Assembly: GCA_037349315.1 (NCBI GenBank)
Contig: JBAIAC010000040.1
Span: forward strand, 17,378,001-17,442,000
Length of the DNA stretch: 64,000 bases
DNA from: Chelydra serpentina
Lineage: Eukaryota; Chordata; Testudines; Chelydridae
Direction: 5' to 3'
A program made the translations under genes and the position numbers. Of this stretch, positions 1 through 11,541 are shown one piece after another (positions within the stretch are counted from its first letter, which is position 1; each line of letters begins with the position of its first letter). The notes beneath the pieces are model-generated. The model did not search any database and had not been told where the DNA came from. It saw only the letters and a list, made by a program, of their open reading frames with translations.

Positions 1-1274
1 CGACACTCTGCAATCCAGGGGAGGCCGGCTGCCACCTGCTCCTTTTGATGCGTGTTCGCTCCATCCCCGGGGGTGCCCAGCAAGCTGCCGGTTCAGCCCT
101 CAAATCTGGGCCTCGCCGGCCTGCTCAGAGCCTCAGCCACTTCCAGGCAGCCATGCTTCTATAGCATTACCTGGGGGCAGCAGATTCTTTGCACCCCACC
201 CCACCCCACTCTCCCGGGACGCTTCCCACCATCCTCCCCCACAGCCGCCATTGGCTCTGCAAGCAGCTGCTCTGCTCCCCACTCCCTAGGGGTGGCTCTG
301 GCCTCCTCTGGGCCCCTCTGCAAGGCCTCCGGAGAAGAGGCTGCCAGGCTCAGGGCAACTGGCGGGCAGCCCCGGAAAGGCCCCAGTGCACCCTCAAGCT
401 CTTGCTGAAATCAACAGACGTTTGCCAGCAGGAGGATTCGGCCCACGTGAAGCCCCTCTCAGGACCCGGTCCCTTACTAATTAAACCACGGCTTAACCGA
501 GACCGAACGGAGGTCAGACATCTGGCTTGGGAACTGAGGCTGGATTTGATCCAAAATTCCAGAAGCAGAAAGGTCAGCCTTTGACCTGCCAACCCTGGGG
601 CTGCTTCCATCAGTCCGTTTCCCCATTGCTGTTGGACTTGCCAGTCACCCACAGAAGAGTTTAGCGTCGAGCCACTGACAGAGTTCAGCAACGTGCCTCT
701 CCTGTTAGCTCGATGAGGTCCCGCAGGCCACCCAGCGCTGCTCCGGCTGCTCCCAATGGAGACGGAGCGGTACGGAACGTGAGGGAAGGGGAATCGCTCT
801 CCAGAGCCAGGTTCGCATTCAGAACCAGTGATTTGCCCGGGGCACAAAGGAGAAATAAAGAGTTAAAAAGTTACCTACCTGGCCTTAACCCAAGGCAGGG
901 CCAGGGGTGCACTGTTAAACTCACGAAGGGAAGGGGTGTCTGGATTTCTTCTGGAAGCATTGCCGGAAAAGTCACTCCTGTAGGACGCAGTGTAACAGGC
1001 ACTGAACTCCTTCTCTCCAAGAGGCCATTTCCCAAAAGCTCGAGACAGAAAGCGCCCTGTACTAAGAAGAACACCTCTCTCCTCCCACTGGCGAAACTCA
1101 CATAGATTAGGGCCCCTGTGATGCTCTCGCTGTTCATATAGACCAAGGGTATTTTCCCCACCTCAGCTAAGCTTATCCAAGCAGGCTGTTTCCTGTAGTC
1201 ATTGCCGGGATCATTGGGCTAAAAAGCCACGTGGTTTTGCCCCACACGCATGCTGGTATTGTGCACGTGAAACT
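1..1274. other. Intergenic sequence, nothing assigned
   Basis: The only open frames are short, overlap on both strands and lack recognisable domains. The longest minus-strand frame (350-847) begins at a TTG rather than an ATG. I see no repeat family I can name and no splice-site pattern supporting a gene. Confidence 0.5.
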
Positions 1275-1458
1275 GGGGGGAGGGATAGCTCAGTGGTTTG
1301 AGCGTTGGCCTGCTAAACCCAGGGTTGTGAGTTCAATCCTTGAGGGGGCCATTTGGGGATCTGGGGCAAAAATTGGGGATTGGTCCTGCTTTAAGCAGGG
1401 GGTTGGACTAGATGACCTACTAAGGTCCCTTCCAACCCTGATATTCTATGATTCTATG
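1275..1458 (+). repeat. tRNA-derived SINE with CR1-like tail
   Basis: The head resembles a tRNA gene with a pol III A box (tagctcagtggtttgag) and a B box (ggttgtgagttcaatcc) about 35 bases later. A unique body follows, then a tail with 'ttggactagatgacct' and the microsatellite 'attctatgattctatga', typical of the CR1 LINE 3' end. Flanks carry a short possible duplication (gtgaaac / atgaaac). This is the SINE type common in turtles; the copy looks little decayed. Confidence 0.85.
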
Positions 1459-3118
1459 AAACGGACGGGCTTGCACATTTTGCAGACTCAATTAAAGCAG
1501 CCCTGGGTTTATTAGAAATCAGAGTGTCCTCACTCCTGTTCTGGAGTTTATCTGGGCAGATCGCCTATTCACTTTGAACAGGCTGCTGTGTCATGAAGGC
1601 ACATAGAGGCCTTCAGGCTCGGGTCACTGAGCCCTGAATAAAAAAGCCAAAATAATAATAAATCCCGGGGTGAGTACATACTGGGCACAACCTGAGCAAA
1701 GTTACAGTTATAATAGAAGAGACAATTATAGGGTAAGGCTAAGAAGTTGCCCGGGTTGCTTTGGGCTTTAACAATGGGTGATTGTAGGTTCCTAATAATT
1801 CTACACTTTTTCCCCAAACAAGACCATAACATTACAATGAACCACATACTTTTCCGTGGTCCCATGCAATGAGCGAAATTGTTTAGGACACATGTTAACT
1901 GTCTGTGGGTGAGTTCATCAACTTGGTATTTTATTTCTGAGCCTTTTCCCAGCATTTTTTAAATAACCCCCTAAAAAGCTTGTGACAAAAACACTTTCTT
2001 CATTTCATTCCCCTTTTCCTTTCCCAAAGGAATGGAGGAAACATGCCTCCTCGAGGGGATCTAGGTTGTGAGAACATTACACCCGGACATTTATTGCACT
2101 GCTAGGATGATTTGGGGTGGAAATATGAGCCCTGTAATCCTCGCCCCTCCCTGCTGGAATTTTTGCAGTACTATACTTGGGTCCCAGGGCAATTCAAAGG
2201 AAAGCCATTGGGTTTCAGGTTTCACCCAGGTTGCCAAGCTGAATCAAATTCATTTCTTTCAGAAATAATTAGTCAATCTTATGGGTTGTCCAATTATTGC
2301 GTCCAGCCACATAATTCACCCCAGCTGCTGGGAACACTCTTCTGTGCGTCAAATCGCTGGGCCCAGGAAAACAGAGAAAGAAAAAGAAAGCTGGGGGGAA
2401 AGGAAGAGAGCTGTGGAGAGTCTTCTGTTCTTCTGAACTAATTTGGCAGTGCTCCAAAGGTTTCAAGCCCTTGCTTCCAGAAATGCACGGTTAGGAATCT
2501 GGGATTGAATGGGGAAAAGGGTCAACTTGGCTTTCCTGTAGCAGTCAGTATGGTGGTGGCGCTTAGCTAGGGCTCCAGGGAGACCTGGCACTGTTGGGAG
2601 ACTCTGTGTCCCCTCAATTTCCAGGCTGGGCTATCTGGGTGCCTCTGTGACAGCGCCCCCAGACAGCAACCTCAGGGACAGCCCCTAATTCCTCCCTGCG
2701 CCCGACGCACCGCTTGGAGAGAGGTTATAATTCAGGTCCCTCAGATCTGGTCCATCATTAACCTGTAGTGACCAGTCCCAACATGAGAACAGGTTCTGTG
2801 GTTTCGGTCAGTCCATACTGCAAAGTTTTCCAGATGACAGAGATGCTTTGGGCAAGGCTGAGTTGTCAGTTTCTTTTAAAAACCACTCGGGAACAGGAAA
2901 CCTCAGCATTTAACTAGCCTGGAAAAGGGCCATCTCGGAAGGTGGTCCCTCTCCCTGGCCTTTGGCGTGAGGATCTAACTGTACGGAGTGGAGCTGGGTG
3001 CTACAGCAACCCACCCTGAAACACGCTGGAGTGACACCATGACGACAGGCAACAGCAGTTCCCATCACAGCCCATCTCAACAGGAATGCCAGCTTCAGTT
3101 TGGTGAACGTTGTGTTCC
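1459..3118. other. Intergenic sequence, nothing assigned
   Basis: AT-richer unique sequence with short chance frames only. No domain, tRNA, repeat family or promoter could be supported. Confidence 0.45.
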
Positions 3119-3520
3119 CTAGTGGGAAGAGAGGGAAGGATGGTCTTGCGGCTAAGGCGGGGACTGACTGTCAAGACATCTTGCTTCAAGTCCTAGTTCT
3201 GCCATGGATCTACCATGATACCTTGGGGGAAGCTAGGGTGACCAGATGTCCCGATTTTATAGGGACAGTTCCGATTTTTGGGTCTTTTTCTTATATAGGC
3301 TCCTATTACCCCCACACCCCCTATCCCGATTTTTCACATTTGCTGTCTGGTCACCCTAGGGCCACGTCACCGCTCTCTGCCTCAGTTTCCCCACCTATAA
3401 AATTGGGACAAAAATACCTACCTCTTTCACAGGAGCATTACAAGACTTAATTCATAGATCTAAAGTGCTTGAGAGCCTGTGAAAGGCGCTAGACAAGTAC
3501 TAAATATTTTTAACGTGCCC
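3119..3520 (+). repeat. MIR/CORE-type SINE, split by a hAT MITE
   Basis: The left part (to 3233) has a degraded tRNA-like head ending in 'caagtcctagttctgcca'. The right part (from 3359) has the typical block 'ctgcctcagtttcccc' followed by 'cctataaaattgggac' and a tail with 'aagtgcttgagagcctgtg'. A 125-bp MITE separates them, so the SINE is the older insertion. Confidence 0.65.
3234..3358 (+). mobile_element. hAT-type MITE, TAGGGTGACC family, copy 1
   Basis: Terminal inverted repeats TAGGGTGACCAGA and TCTGGTCACCCTA bound a 125-bp body with 'cttatataggctcctatta'. It shares nearly its whole length with the copies at 4413, 14379 and 33477. Its flanks do not give a clean 8-bp duplication (ggggaagc / gggccacg), so the duplication has decayed or was altered. 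Confidence 0.8.
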
Positions 3521-4192
3521 TCCCAATTCTGATCCACTGAGCCAGTCGCCTTTCTCCAGTCAAGTCCGCCCTTCTGATTCCAACCAAGTCTGTTTCTAAC
3601 CGCTTAGAAATAAAACCACTGATCTTCTGACGCCTGCACAGGAAGGTCATGGCTTGCGTTGTACATGGCAGCGGCTAGGGAGCTCAACTGGATGGTCCTG
3701 TGGCTGCCACAGGCAAAGCTCCCATCAACTTCACAGCTCGGGGCACTGAGCCCATAATTTTGGTAAAGTCTGAACAGCGGAGATTTTCATTGCAGAATGT
3801 TGCCACCCTGGCTTCCTCCTGGGCTCCTTTTTAGTCTGAAGTCGGTCCTCTCTGCTTGTTAAGAAAGCAACAACTTTCTCTAGGCATTAGATCTAGAATT
3901 AATCTAGGTTACAACTGAGAGCTAATTTGTAATCCCTTCCTGCAAGTGATCAGAACAAAGGGTGAAATTTACGCTATTTGTATTGCAGAAACGATTTGCA
4001 GAGGTTTGGATCAAATTCACCAGTGACTGAAATAACTGGCCAGCTCTGTGTATTCAAAATGTTTAGGCAGAGCTGTCACCCATCATTTCTAACCATAATA
4101 AGTAGGGCTGTCAAGCAATTAAAAAAAATTAATTGTGATTATTTGCACGATTAATCGCACTATTAAACAATAGTTATAGAATAGAATACCCA

Positions 4193-4303
4193 CCGCCGGA
4201 CTTGTTGAGCAAAAAAAAAAAAAAAAGGAAGAACGGAAGAAGTCCGGATATCGGTCAAGACGCGGGACAAAAAAAGAAAAATCGGGACATCTGGTCACCC
4301 TAG
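4193..4303 (-). mobile_element. Truncated MITE fragment inside the hAT copy
   Basis: This ends in 'cgggacatctggtcaccct' plus A, matching the right terminal repeat of the TAGGGTGACC family. Its other end lacks the matching terminal repeat and holds a run of A and 'agtccggatatcggtc', not seen in the other copies here. It is probably a truncated relative. The left boundary is approximate. Confidence 0.5.
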
Positions 4304-4412
4304 CATAGATGCATGTCTTCTGGAATTGTGGTTGAAGCATGAAGAGGCATATGAATCTTTAGCGATCTGGCACAAATATCTTGTGACACCGGTTACAACA
4401 GTGCCATGCGAA

Positions 4413-4536
4413 TAGGGTGACCAGATGTCCCGATTTTATAGGGACAGTCCCGATTTTGGGGTCTTTTTCTTATATAGGCTCCTATTAACCCCCACCCCCC
4501 GTCCCGATTTTTCACACTTGCTGTCTGGTCACCCTA
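4413..4536 (+). mobile_element. hAT-type MITE, TAGGGTGACC family, copy 2 (nested)
   Basis: A 124-bp copy with intact terminal repeats TAGGGTGACCAGA / TCTGGTCACCCTA. CATGCGAA occurs on both sides (4405-4412 and 4537-4544), an exact 8-bp target duplication. It lies inside the hAT element at 4103-5025 and splits that element's C-terminal coding remnant, so it inserted later. Confidence 0.93.
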
Positions 4537-5033
4537 CATGCGAACGCCTGTTCTCACTTTCAGGTGACATTGTAAATAAGAAGCAGGCAACATTATCTCC
4601 TGTAAATGTAAACAAACTTGTTTGTCTTAGCAATTGGCTGAACAAGAAGTAGGACTGAGTGGACTTGTAGGCTCTAAAGTTTTACAATGTTTTATTTTTG
4701 AACGCAGTTATATAACAAAAAAAAAATCTACATTTGTAAGTTACACTTTCACGAGATTGCACTACAGTACTTGCATGAGGTGAATTATCATTTTTACAGT
4801 GCAAATATTTGTAATAAAAAATCTAAAATGAGCATTGTACACTTTGTATTCTGTGTTGTAATAGAAATCAATATATTTGAAAATGTAGACAAACATCCAA
4901 AAATATTTACTTTCAATTGGTATTCTATTGTTTAACAGTGCGATTAATCACGATAAATTTTTTAAATTACAGTTAATTTTTTTGAGTTAATTGCGTGAGT
5001 TAACTGCGATTAATCGACAGCCCTAATAATAAG

Positions 5034-7319
5034 CTGTCACTCCTCTGCAGACGGGGATTTCTAAGGTAGTTCTCAGTCAGCAAGGGGAATTCTCCTTGTC
5101 CCTTAGAACATTTGTTCTTCACTTTAGTCTGCAAAATTAAAAGCTGTTGCCTGCTACTCTGATACCGAGAAGAGCTGAGCTTTCGACTTCAGAGGCTGGG
5201 CATGAGGGACTTGTACTGGCAAAGTTAAATTTTTTTTTAAGACCGTGGTGTCCCTGTTGGTAGAGGTGAAGTGACGCCAGTGCAATTCTACAACATTGGA
5301 AAGACTCTGGTTTGAGGGCGGCAAACCAAAGGGACCTCCAGCCCTATGTAGACAGGACAGGCTTTAAAATCACAGGCTGGTCACTGAAGGCTGTTAGCCT
5401 CGCCTTTGTTTGGACTCACCCTGGAGAAAGCAAGATAGTTCTGCCGCAACGAGCAAGTCCCATTAGCTGAGTTCCATGCTTTATCATCCAAGCAGTGTGT
5501 TTTGCTGTCTGAACAACATACCAGTGGAGTATTTGCCTGCTTATCAACCTGAGCAATGTATTTCAGTAGCTGAATTTTCATATGCTATCCCTAAGCTGCA
5601 TTCTTCGCCACGCACGGGGGCTGCATCATGCACCTGATTTGTGCTTGTTTCCATAACTCGCTGATCAAGCTACATATTTCACCTACTGACCCGCACTCTT
5701 TGCTAGTCCCCTCTTTGACAAAGGTGCTTTCATAATCAAGCTGCCCACATCCCCGCCTGGAATTTGGAGCGGACAAGGGTTCCTAAGCGTAGAGGCAGCC
5801 CAGCAAACATCACACCTTGTTGGGCCACCACAAGGAAGTCTCCGAGGGCCTTATACCACCTGCTGTGCCACGAAGCGTAACCACGGACACAGAGATACGA
5901 GAGACTTCAGTTGATTTTCATTTCCCCTCCCCTAGGGATCCAGACCTTTTACAGTAGGAAGGGAATGGGAGGAATCAGAAAAATGGCAAATAAAGATCTT
6001 CAGACAAAGGAGACATGTTCCACGCCTCCCCAAAAGAGAAGCAGGGAGAAAAGCAAGATCGAGCTGTGGGGTTGTTTTTTTATTTTAAATTGTTGCCAGA
6101 AGAGGCTGAAATTGAAACTCCCCAGATTGCCCCCCTGTTTGAAATCAGCCCAGGGGTCTGGATCTGAATTTTGCAGCTTGGGCCTCTCTTAGGTTAGCAC
6201 CGATTGGCCCAGATGGGGGTTGGCCCAGAGGCCGAGGGATTGCCTGAGGGCGGGGAGACACAGCTCCAGCCCAGGTGAGGCTGTGAATTCCAGGAAGAAG
6301 AGGCATTTGTGGGGAAGCTCATTGGACTGCTGCTGTCCAGTCCACAGTCAGGAGCTTCCAGCCCCCGGGGCCCTTTTCCTACCACTAAATTCACTTCTTT
6401 CCTGTCGTTTAATAAAGAGAAGCTGTGTTGAATGCATCAGCGACAGCCTGGCCGGACGCTTAGCCAGCCTGCCCGCATGCCATACTGATGCCACGTGCAA
6501 ACCAGCCAAACCACACCCCCAAAGAATGCTGGGAAGCTGGGCCACAAAGCATGACAGCGGGAAATCTCCAGCGACTCCTCCCCCCCTCCCCCCGCCCCCA
6601 TAAGTAAGAGCTGCAAAAGCTCCAAGGCTTCGACTGTCCTGCTGACACAGCTCGTCATCGGGCCAGGCGCGATTTCCCCACTGCTTGAGTCAAATATTCT
6701 TGGTTGTAAGGCATGTCTCAAGTCATTGACTCCCCCACCAGTTTTCTGACCGTAAAAAAACAGGGAGTTTCTTCCCTAGGGCCTTTGCATGGAGTACACT
6801 GCCTAATGCTAACGGGAGCTTCAGCTCTGTGCTGGTTCTCATTGGCCCATGCCGTATGCATTCGGCATTAGAGACGCACAGCAGAGCTGCAGGGCAATTG
6901 CAAAGGGGAAGTTCTGAGTCTTTCCTTTCCCTAGTTGCTTGATTAATGTACCTGTGTGGCCTTGATCCGGCCCCTGTAGTATTTCCACTAGAGCTATTCA
7001 AAAAGATTTTCCATGCAAGGTAAACGCAGACAAACGTGACACTGCATCCAACTCCCCCATCCTCCATGTGGAGGGCACGGGCATTTATGGCTGGCTCGCT
7101 CGCCATTTTGGCCCCAAACCTTACAAACCTAGCTCACCCAGCTGGCCTAATGCCATTGGAAATGCATTCTGCATCTGCTGGCTCAGCTGTCAGGAGCCGG
7201 TGAGGTCTTAGCCGCGTTGTATGAAACGCGCGCTAAACAGGCGCAGAGTATGGAGAAGAAAATACTAATCCTGAGCTCTTCTGCAGCGCTTTTCATCAGT
7301 CCCTCTCCAAGCGCTTTAC
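5034..7319. other. Intergenic sequence, nothing assigned
   Basis: Two adjacent minus-strand frames (5381-5581 and 5591-5776) read like protein but match nothing I recognise, and no start or splice context supports them. The rest is unique sequence without a named feature. Confidence 0.4.
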
Positions 7320-7395
7320 AAAGGAGATCAGGGTCATTATCAGCACGTTACAGAGAGCGGGCAGAGATTGGCCCAGGGTCATCCAAAAAGACCCT
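7320..7395 (-). repeat. SINE-like fragment, antisense
   Basis: The stretch 'cagagagcgggcagagattg' followed by 'gcccagggtcat' resembles the antisense 3' half of MIR-type SINEs. Boundaries and family are uncertain. Confidence 0.3.
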
Positions 7396-7523
7396 GGAGT
7401 TTCCTTGCAGGCCAAAACCACGCTGAAGAGGATGCTGTCACTGGGGGTGCCCAACACTGCCCAGGGAGTCCCCTTTTATCATCATCATCAGTTTATTTCA
7501 TTTACCCACACGGGGCCTCTAAG

Positions 7524-7790
7524 CAGGTCTACACTACCCGCCGGATCGGCGGGCAGCGATCGATCTCACGGGGGTCGATTTATCGTGTCTAGTCTAGACG
7601 CGATAAATCCATCCCCGAGCGCTCTCCCCGAACTCCACCGCCGCGGCGTCGACGGGGGAGCAGGAGCGGTTGACTCGCCGCCGTGAGGACGCCGAGGTAA
7701 GTCGACCTAAGATACGTCGACTTCAGCTCCGCTATTCCCGTCACTGAAGTTGCGTATCTTAGGTCGATCCCCCCGCCCAGTGTAGACCTG
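7524..7790. mobile_element. Small non-autonomous DNA transposon with hairpin
   Basis: Inverted ends CAGGTCTACACT (7524) and AGTGTAGACCTG (7790) bound a 267-bp GC-rich body without coding capacity. A long internal inverted repeat pairs the 'gacctaagatacgtcgac' side (about 7697-7727) with 'gcgtatcttaggtcgat' (about 7752-7770). No clean target duplication was found, so the superfamily is unassigned. Confidence 0.7.
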
Positions 7791-8237
7791 GGCTTAGTCA
7801 CTCCCGCTCCTCCCCTCGGCACTTGGAAGCAGATCCCAGCAGCCGCACACTGATTCCTCTGCATCTGGCCAAGGTCCCGTCTGACCGGCAGCCATGTGAG
7901 AGTGCCTGGACACGACGCACGCAGAGGCACTGCAGCCCAGACATTAGGATGCCGTTTTAGCTTGCGGGATGGGGTGGCTCCGCTTTCTGACGCTGGGCAG
8001 GTCTCGCTGCTCTACTGCTGCTTTGTAATTTAGCCCAGATGAAACGCGGGCGCCTGCAGCTGCCTGGGCTCAGCGGGACCCTTTGCAAGCCAGGCTCAGC
8101 CCTACCGTGCAATTTTACAAATTTCAGCCCCTCTCTGCTTGTCATTTGCTTTTCTCGGCGGTTGTTTGCTGGCACAGCTCCGTGGAGAGCTCACCAAACC
8201 GTGTGCTCCACAGCCTGCCTATACTGCTGCCCTATGC

Positions 8238-8283
<46 letters not shown>

Positions 8284-9339
8284 CCACTGCTCCCATTCAC
8301 GTCTGCTCTTTAACTCCTACATGAGATGTCTGATATAGGGCCCGATCCTGCAAAACCCTGAGATCCTTCAGCTCCAGTGCCTCGTGGGACACGGCCTGTA
8401 AGCTAGAAGGAGCACACCACCCTTGTCGACGTGTTGGCAAAGTGCCATTCCTATCTCTGGCGCTATCGAAATAAGGAACTAACCGTTTCACGGCAATACA
8501 GAATCGTTCTACCTATCCACATGCTCCGGCCCAGACTAGACGTGTGCGCGGAAGGACTCAGCAGCAGCCAAGGCCATTTTCACTAGATAGCACAATGCCC
8601 AGAGCCCCCCCATTTTCCATGAGTGTTTCCTGTGTTTCGAGGGCAGCGTGGGCTGTTTGCTACAGGCCTCCAGCCGACATTTCTACGGAAGCTGCAGTCT
8701 CAAAAGCTCCTGGTTACTAACAAAAACCACAGCCCAGCAGCCAATGCTAACAAACGCACAGCGCAGACAGCGAGGGAGCTCACTAGAACCGACTGGCCCA
8801 GCCGTGTTAGGCTTTCCGATTCTTCTGTTCTGCGCTCCGACCTGGCAAACGACATAGGAGTTATTAACGACGCCAAATAGGGCGATGCCAAGCTTCTAAA
8901 CTCAGGCTCTCATTCCAAGGGTAGCAGAGAGTTTACTCTTTGTGGAGGCTCATAAAAGCACGTCATTACCCAGACTTCTTCCCCCTTTCCCCATCCCTGC
9001 AAGGCCCCAGTGAGCGTCTAACGGGCCCTAAACGATGGCACAAGTGAGTAACCAGGGCAGGAGGCCTCAAATAGCATCAGTTTGATTTGCATAAACCCCA
9101 TCTCCTGTGGCCTGAACGCTAGGAGGTCTGCGTTTTGCAGGTGACTCACTTCCTGCGGTATCAGGGAGTTGCCAGCAGGGTTTTATGGGATGGAGATAAA
9201 CCTGGGAGTAGAATGAGGGACAGCTGAGAGCAACAAAACCAGCCTCAGTGCAGCGAAACATGGTGCTCTCCTTACCTGAAGCTGAGAAAATTGCCTGTAC
9301 TCATGGTCTAAGAACAGGTGTGGGGCCAGGACCACCAGT
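7791..9339. other. Intergenic sequence, nothing assigned apart from a GA microsatellite
   Basis: Unique sequence with overlapping short frames on both strands. A (GA)n run lies at 8241-8280. No gene or named transposon could be supported. Confidence 0.4.
8241..8280 (+). repeat. (GA)n microsatellite
   Basis: About 20 uninterrupted GA units, likely polymorphic in length. Confidence 0.95.
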
Positions 9340-9445
9340 GTGCTCATCACAGGGCCAGCATGTTTATTGTGTGACCTTCGTCTTCAATAATCTCTGGGCC
9401 TCAGTTTCTCTCCCTGTGAAATGGGGATAAAAAAACCACTTATTA
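9340..9445 (+). repeat. MIR-type SINE fragment
   Basis: Contains 'gggcctcagtttctctcc' and 'ctgtgaaatggggataa', the conserved 3' block shared with the other MIR/CORE copies here. The tRNA-like head is missing or unrecognisable. Confidence 0.55.
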
Positions 9446-9828
9446 CCCTCAGCCCTGAAATCTTAGAAAGCCCTCTCCTTCCGAAGGGAGTGTCTTTTGA
9501 CCAGTAATTCAGTGGAATTCACCCTGCAAAGTGGGAAATACCCTACCAAACACAGGGGAATTTCAGGCTTCAGCTCTGCCCTTCACAGCAGAGCTGTGAG
9601 GGTTAACTGCTATCCATAAAGAGCTCTGACATCCTTGGATGGGAGAGGCCCTGCCAGCGCAAAGCTCTAGGAGATGCTCCTTGTTATCATTCAGCCACCT
9701 AGCAGTATCATTTTCCCTCTTCCCCTTACCATACCCCTGGAGCTGTAGGAGAAGTAGCCGCCTGCCAGATCAGCGAGTTACAGGCTAGCTGTCTCCTCTG
9801 CTAGCAGAGGAAAGGTCAGGCTTGTAGG

Positions 9829-9929
9829 TAGGTTGACCAGACAGCAAGTGTGAAAAATCGGGATGGGGTGGGGGGTAATAGGAGTCTATATAAGAAAAAG
9901 ACCCAAAATTGGGACATCTGGTCACCCTA
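9829..9929 (-). mobile_element. hAT-type MITE, TAGGGTGACC family, copy 3
   Basis: A shortened 101-bp copy in the opposite orientation, with ends TAGGTTGACC and GGTCACCCTA. CTTGTAGG flanks it on both sides (9821-9828 and 9930-9937), an exact 8-bp target duplication. Confidence 0.92.
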
Positions 9930-10461
9930 CTTGTAGGAGCAGATGTCATATCTCCTGGAAGTAACGTCAGAACAAAGAAACCTCCCCCCCACCTTTCCCC
10001 TTTCTTGCAGTATTTCTTGGACTCTTCTGCACTCAAAACCCAGTCCCTTCATTCCAAAGCACATGGGCTGAAAGGAAAGGCTACGTGGACACTCAGATAC
10101 TTATTGCCTGGCGGATAAACACCACACACAAAAACCAGCTCAGAGCAAAACCCCATAGAACCAAACACCTGCCAGCAGAACGATGCCCCAGAGACACGGA
10201 GAGAAGCCCTAGGAGATGGCACATGCCAGAGTTTCTTGTCCCAGGTATGTGGGAGGGAACCAGGCCTGGCGGGTACAACAGAGAAACAAGAGTCATCCTG
10301 CTGGCTTCCACACTTAGTCCAACGTGTCCGCTGCAGAGGTATTTTCTCAACTCATGGTGCCCCCGGAGCCCCATTTGTCGAAGGGGTAGAACAGCTCCCT
10401 CCCTACCTCACACTGCAGCTGACAGGCTGAATTTGTACACAGAGCTATGCGCTAGGGAGAT

Positions 10462-10605
10462 GAGGAAGGATGGTCCAGTGGTTAGGGCCCTAGTCTAAAC
10501 CACAAGAGACCTGGGTTCAATTCCTAGCTCTGCCACTGACCTCCTGGTGTGAACTTAGTCTCTATGCCTCAGTTTGTCATCTGTAAAATGGGAATAATAG
10601 CAAAG
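10462..10605 (+). repeat. MIR/CORE-type SINE
   Basis: Has a tRNA-like head ('tggtccagtggttagggc'), a B-box-like 'gggttcaattcc', 'agctctgccactgacctcc', and the 3' block 'tgcctcagtttgtcatctg' with 'taaaatgggaataatag'. A clear full-length-type copy. Confidence 0.75.
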
Positions 10606-11354
10606 GGTAAAGCATGCAGGGTGTTCTGATGCGAGGGTGATGGAGGCCCTATCACTATCTTGCATTGCTGATAGCACACACCCAGGAATCCCAGCTGGAA
10701 ATGCAAATTGTGATTAATAAGAGCTTTGCATTTCTTCAGGTCTAGAAGTTGGCTCACCACGATCTGTGTTCCTGCAAACAGTAACAGTCCTGTGGTTTGC
10801 GAAAGGGAGACGGTATGGGGTGGACTCAGGCTGCTTTGACTTACAGAAAGAATTCAAGTGGGGGTTATCTGGAAATGTGCATCTTCGCTAGCCAAAGCCT
10901 CCGATAAAGGGGCGGAAACAGATGCTGGCATCTATCCATAGCTCTCACAATGGACTATTCGTAGCATGTGATTTTTAATTACTTGAAGGTAGAAAAGTAA
11001 TTTGCAGGGCACAGAGAGATTCCTTTCCCCATGCACAAAGAGTCCATTATCTGAACCTGGTAGAGCTGGGATCACTGGGTGTGGGCCATCAGCCAGTGAC
11101 ATTCTGCAGCGCCACCCCCACCCCCCCGGCTCCCCGGTTTGCCCTTGGTTTGGTTCTTGATTTATCCAGGCGAGGAACAAATGGACCTGACCGTGAGCTA
11201 CTGTATTAAAACAGAATGATTACTATTCCACTAGCACCTTGAGGGCTCAGCTGGGATCAGGACTCCTTTGTCCTAGGAACATCGAGAGAAGCCCCCGAGG
11301 TGATAGCTGCCCAGATGGCTGCATTGCTAAATGCCCGCTACCCGCTTCGAAAAC
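10606..11354. other. Intergenic sequence, nothing assigned
   Basis: Unique sequence with short chance frames only; no recognisable motif. Confidence 0.4.
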
Positions 11355-11541
11355 CAGTGGCATAGCCAGGTTTAGAGCACAGGGGGAGCGGAGCTAAAAA
11401 AAGGCGCCAGGAGCAAAAAGCGTCAGGAGCAAAAAAAGGCGCTGGGAGCAAAAAAAAATGCTCCGCTCTGGCTTCACCGTAGGAGCAAAAGGCGGAGCAC
11501 AAAAAAGGCACCGCTTCTGCTCAGTGGGGGAGCTACGCTAC
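11355..11541 (+). repeat. 'cagtggcatagcc' family element, A-rich internal repeats
   Basis: Ends resemble inverted repeats: 'cagtggcatagccagg' at the left and 'gagctacgctactg' at the right. The body holds several degenerate units of 'ggcgccaggagcaaaa'. Related ends occur at 15,013-15,302 and near 26,890. No target duplication was found, so the transposon class is inferred. Confidence 0.5.

Larger units (their letters stand above)
4103..5025 (+). mobile_element. Deleted hAT element with exact 8-bp target duplication
   Basis: The ends are TAGGGCTGTCAA (4103) and GACAGCCCTA (5025). ATAATAAG lies immediately outside both ends (4095-4102 and 5026-5033), the 8-bp duplication expected for hAT transposition. 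The left arm survives for only about 85 bases, then comes a foreign MITE-like fragment (about 4193-4303), then about 720 bases homologous to the right arm of the element at 44,480-46,088. A decayed hAT C-terminal dimerisation segment is readable on the plus strand near 4320-4640, interrupted by a second MITE at 4413-4536. Confidence 0.88.

Noticed and set aside
350..847. 165-codon minus-strand frame
   Set aside because: It starts at TTG, has no domain, and overlaps other frames of similar length.
1275..1350. Genuine tRNA gene
   Set aside because: A and B boxes are present, but the head continues into a SINE body and tail, and the same head recurs at 13,491.
5381..5776. Two adjacent minus-strand frames as one broken gene
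   Set aside because: They look protein-like but match no family I know, and no splice or start evidence links them.
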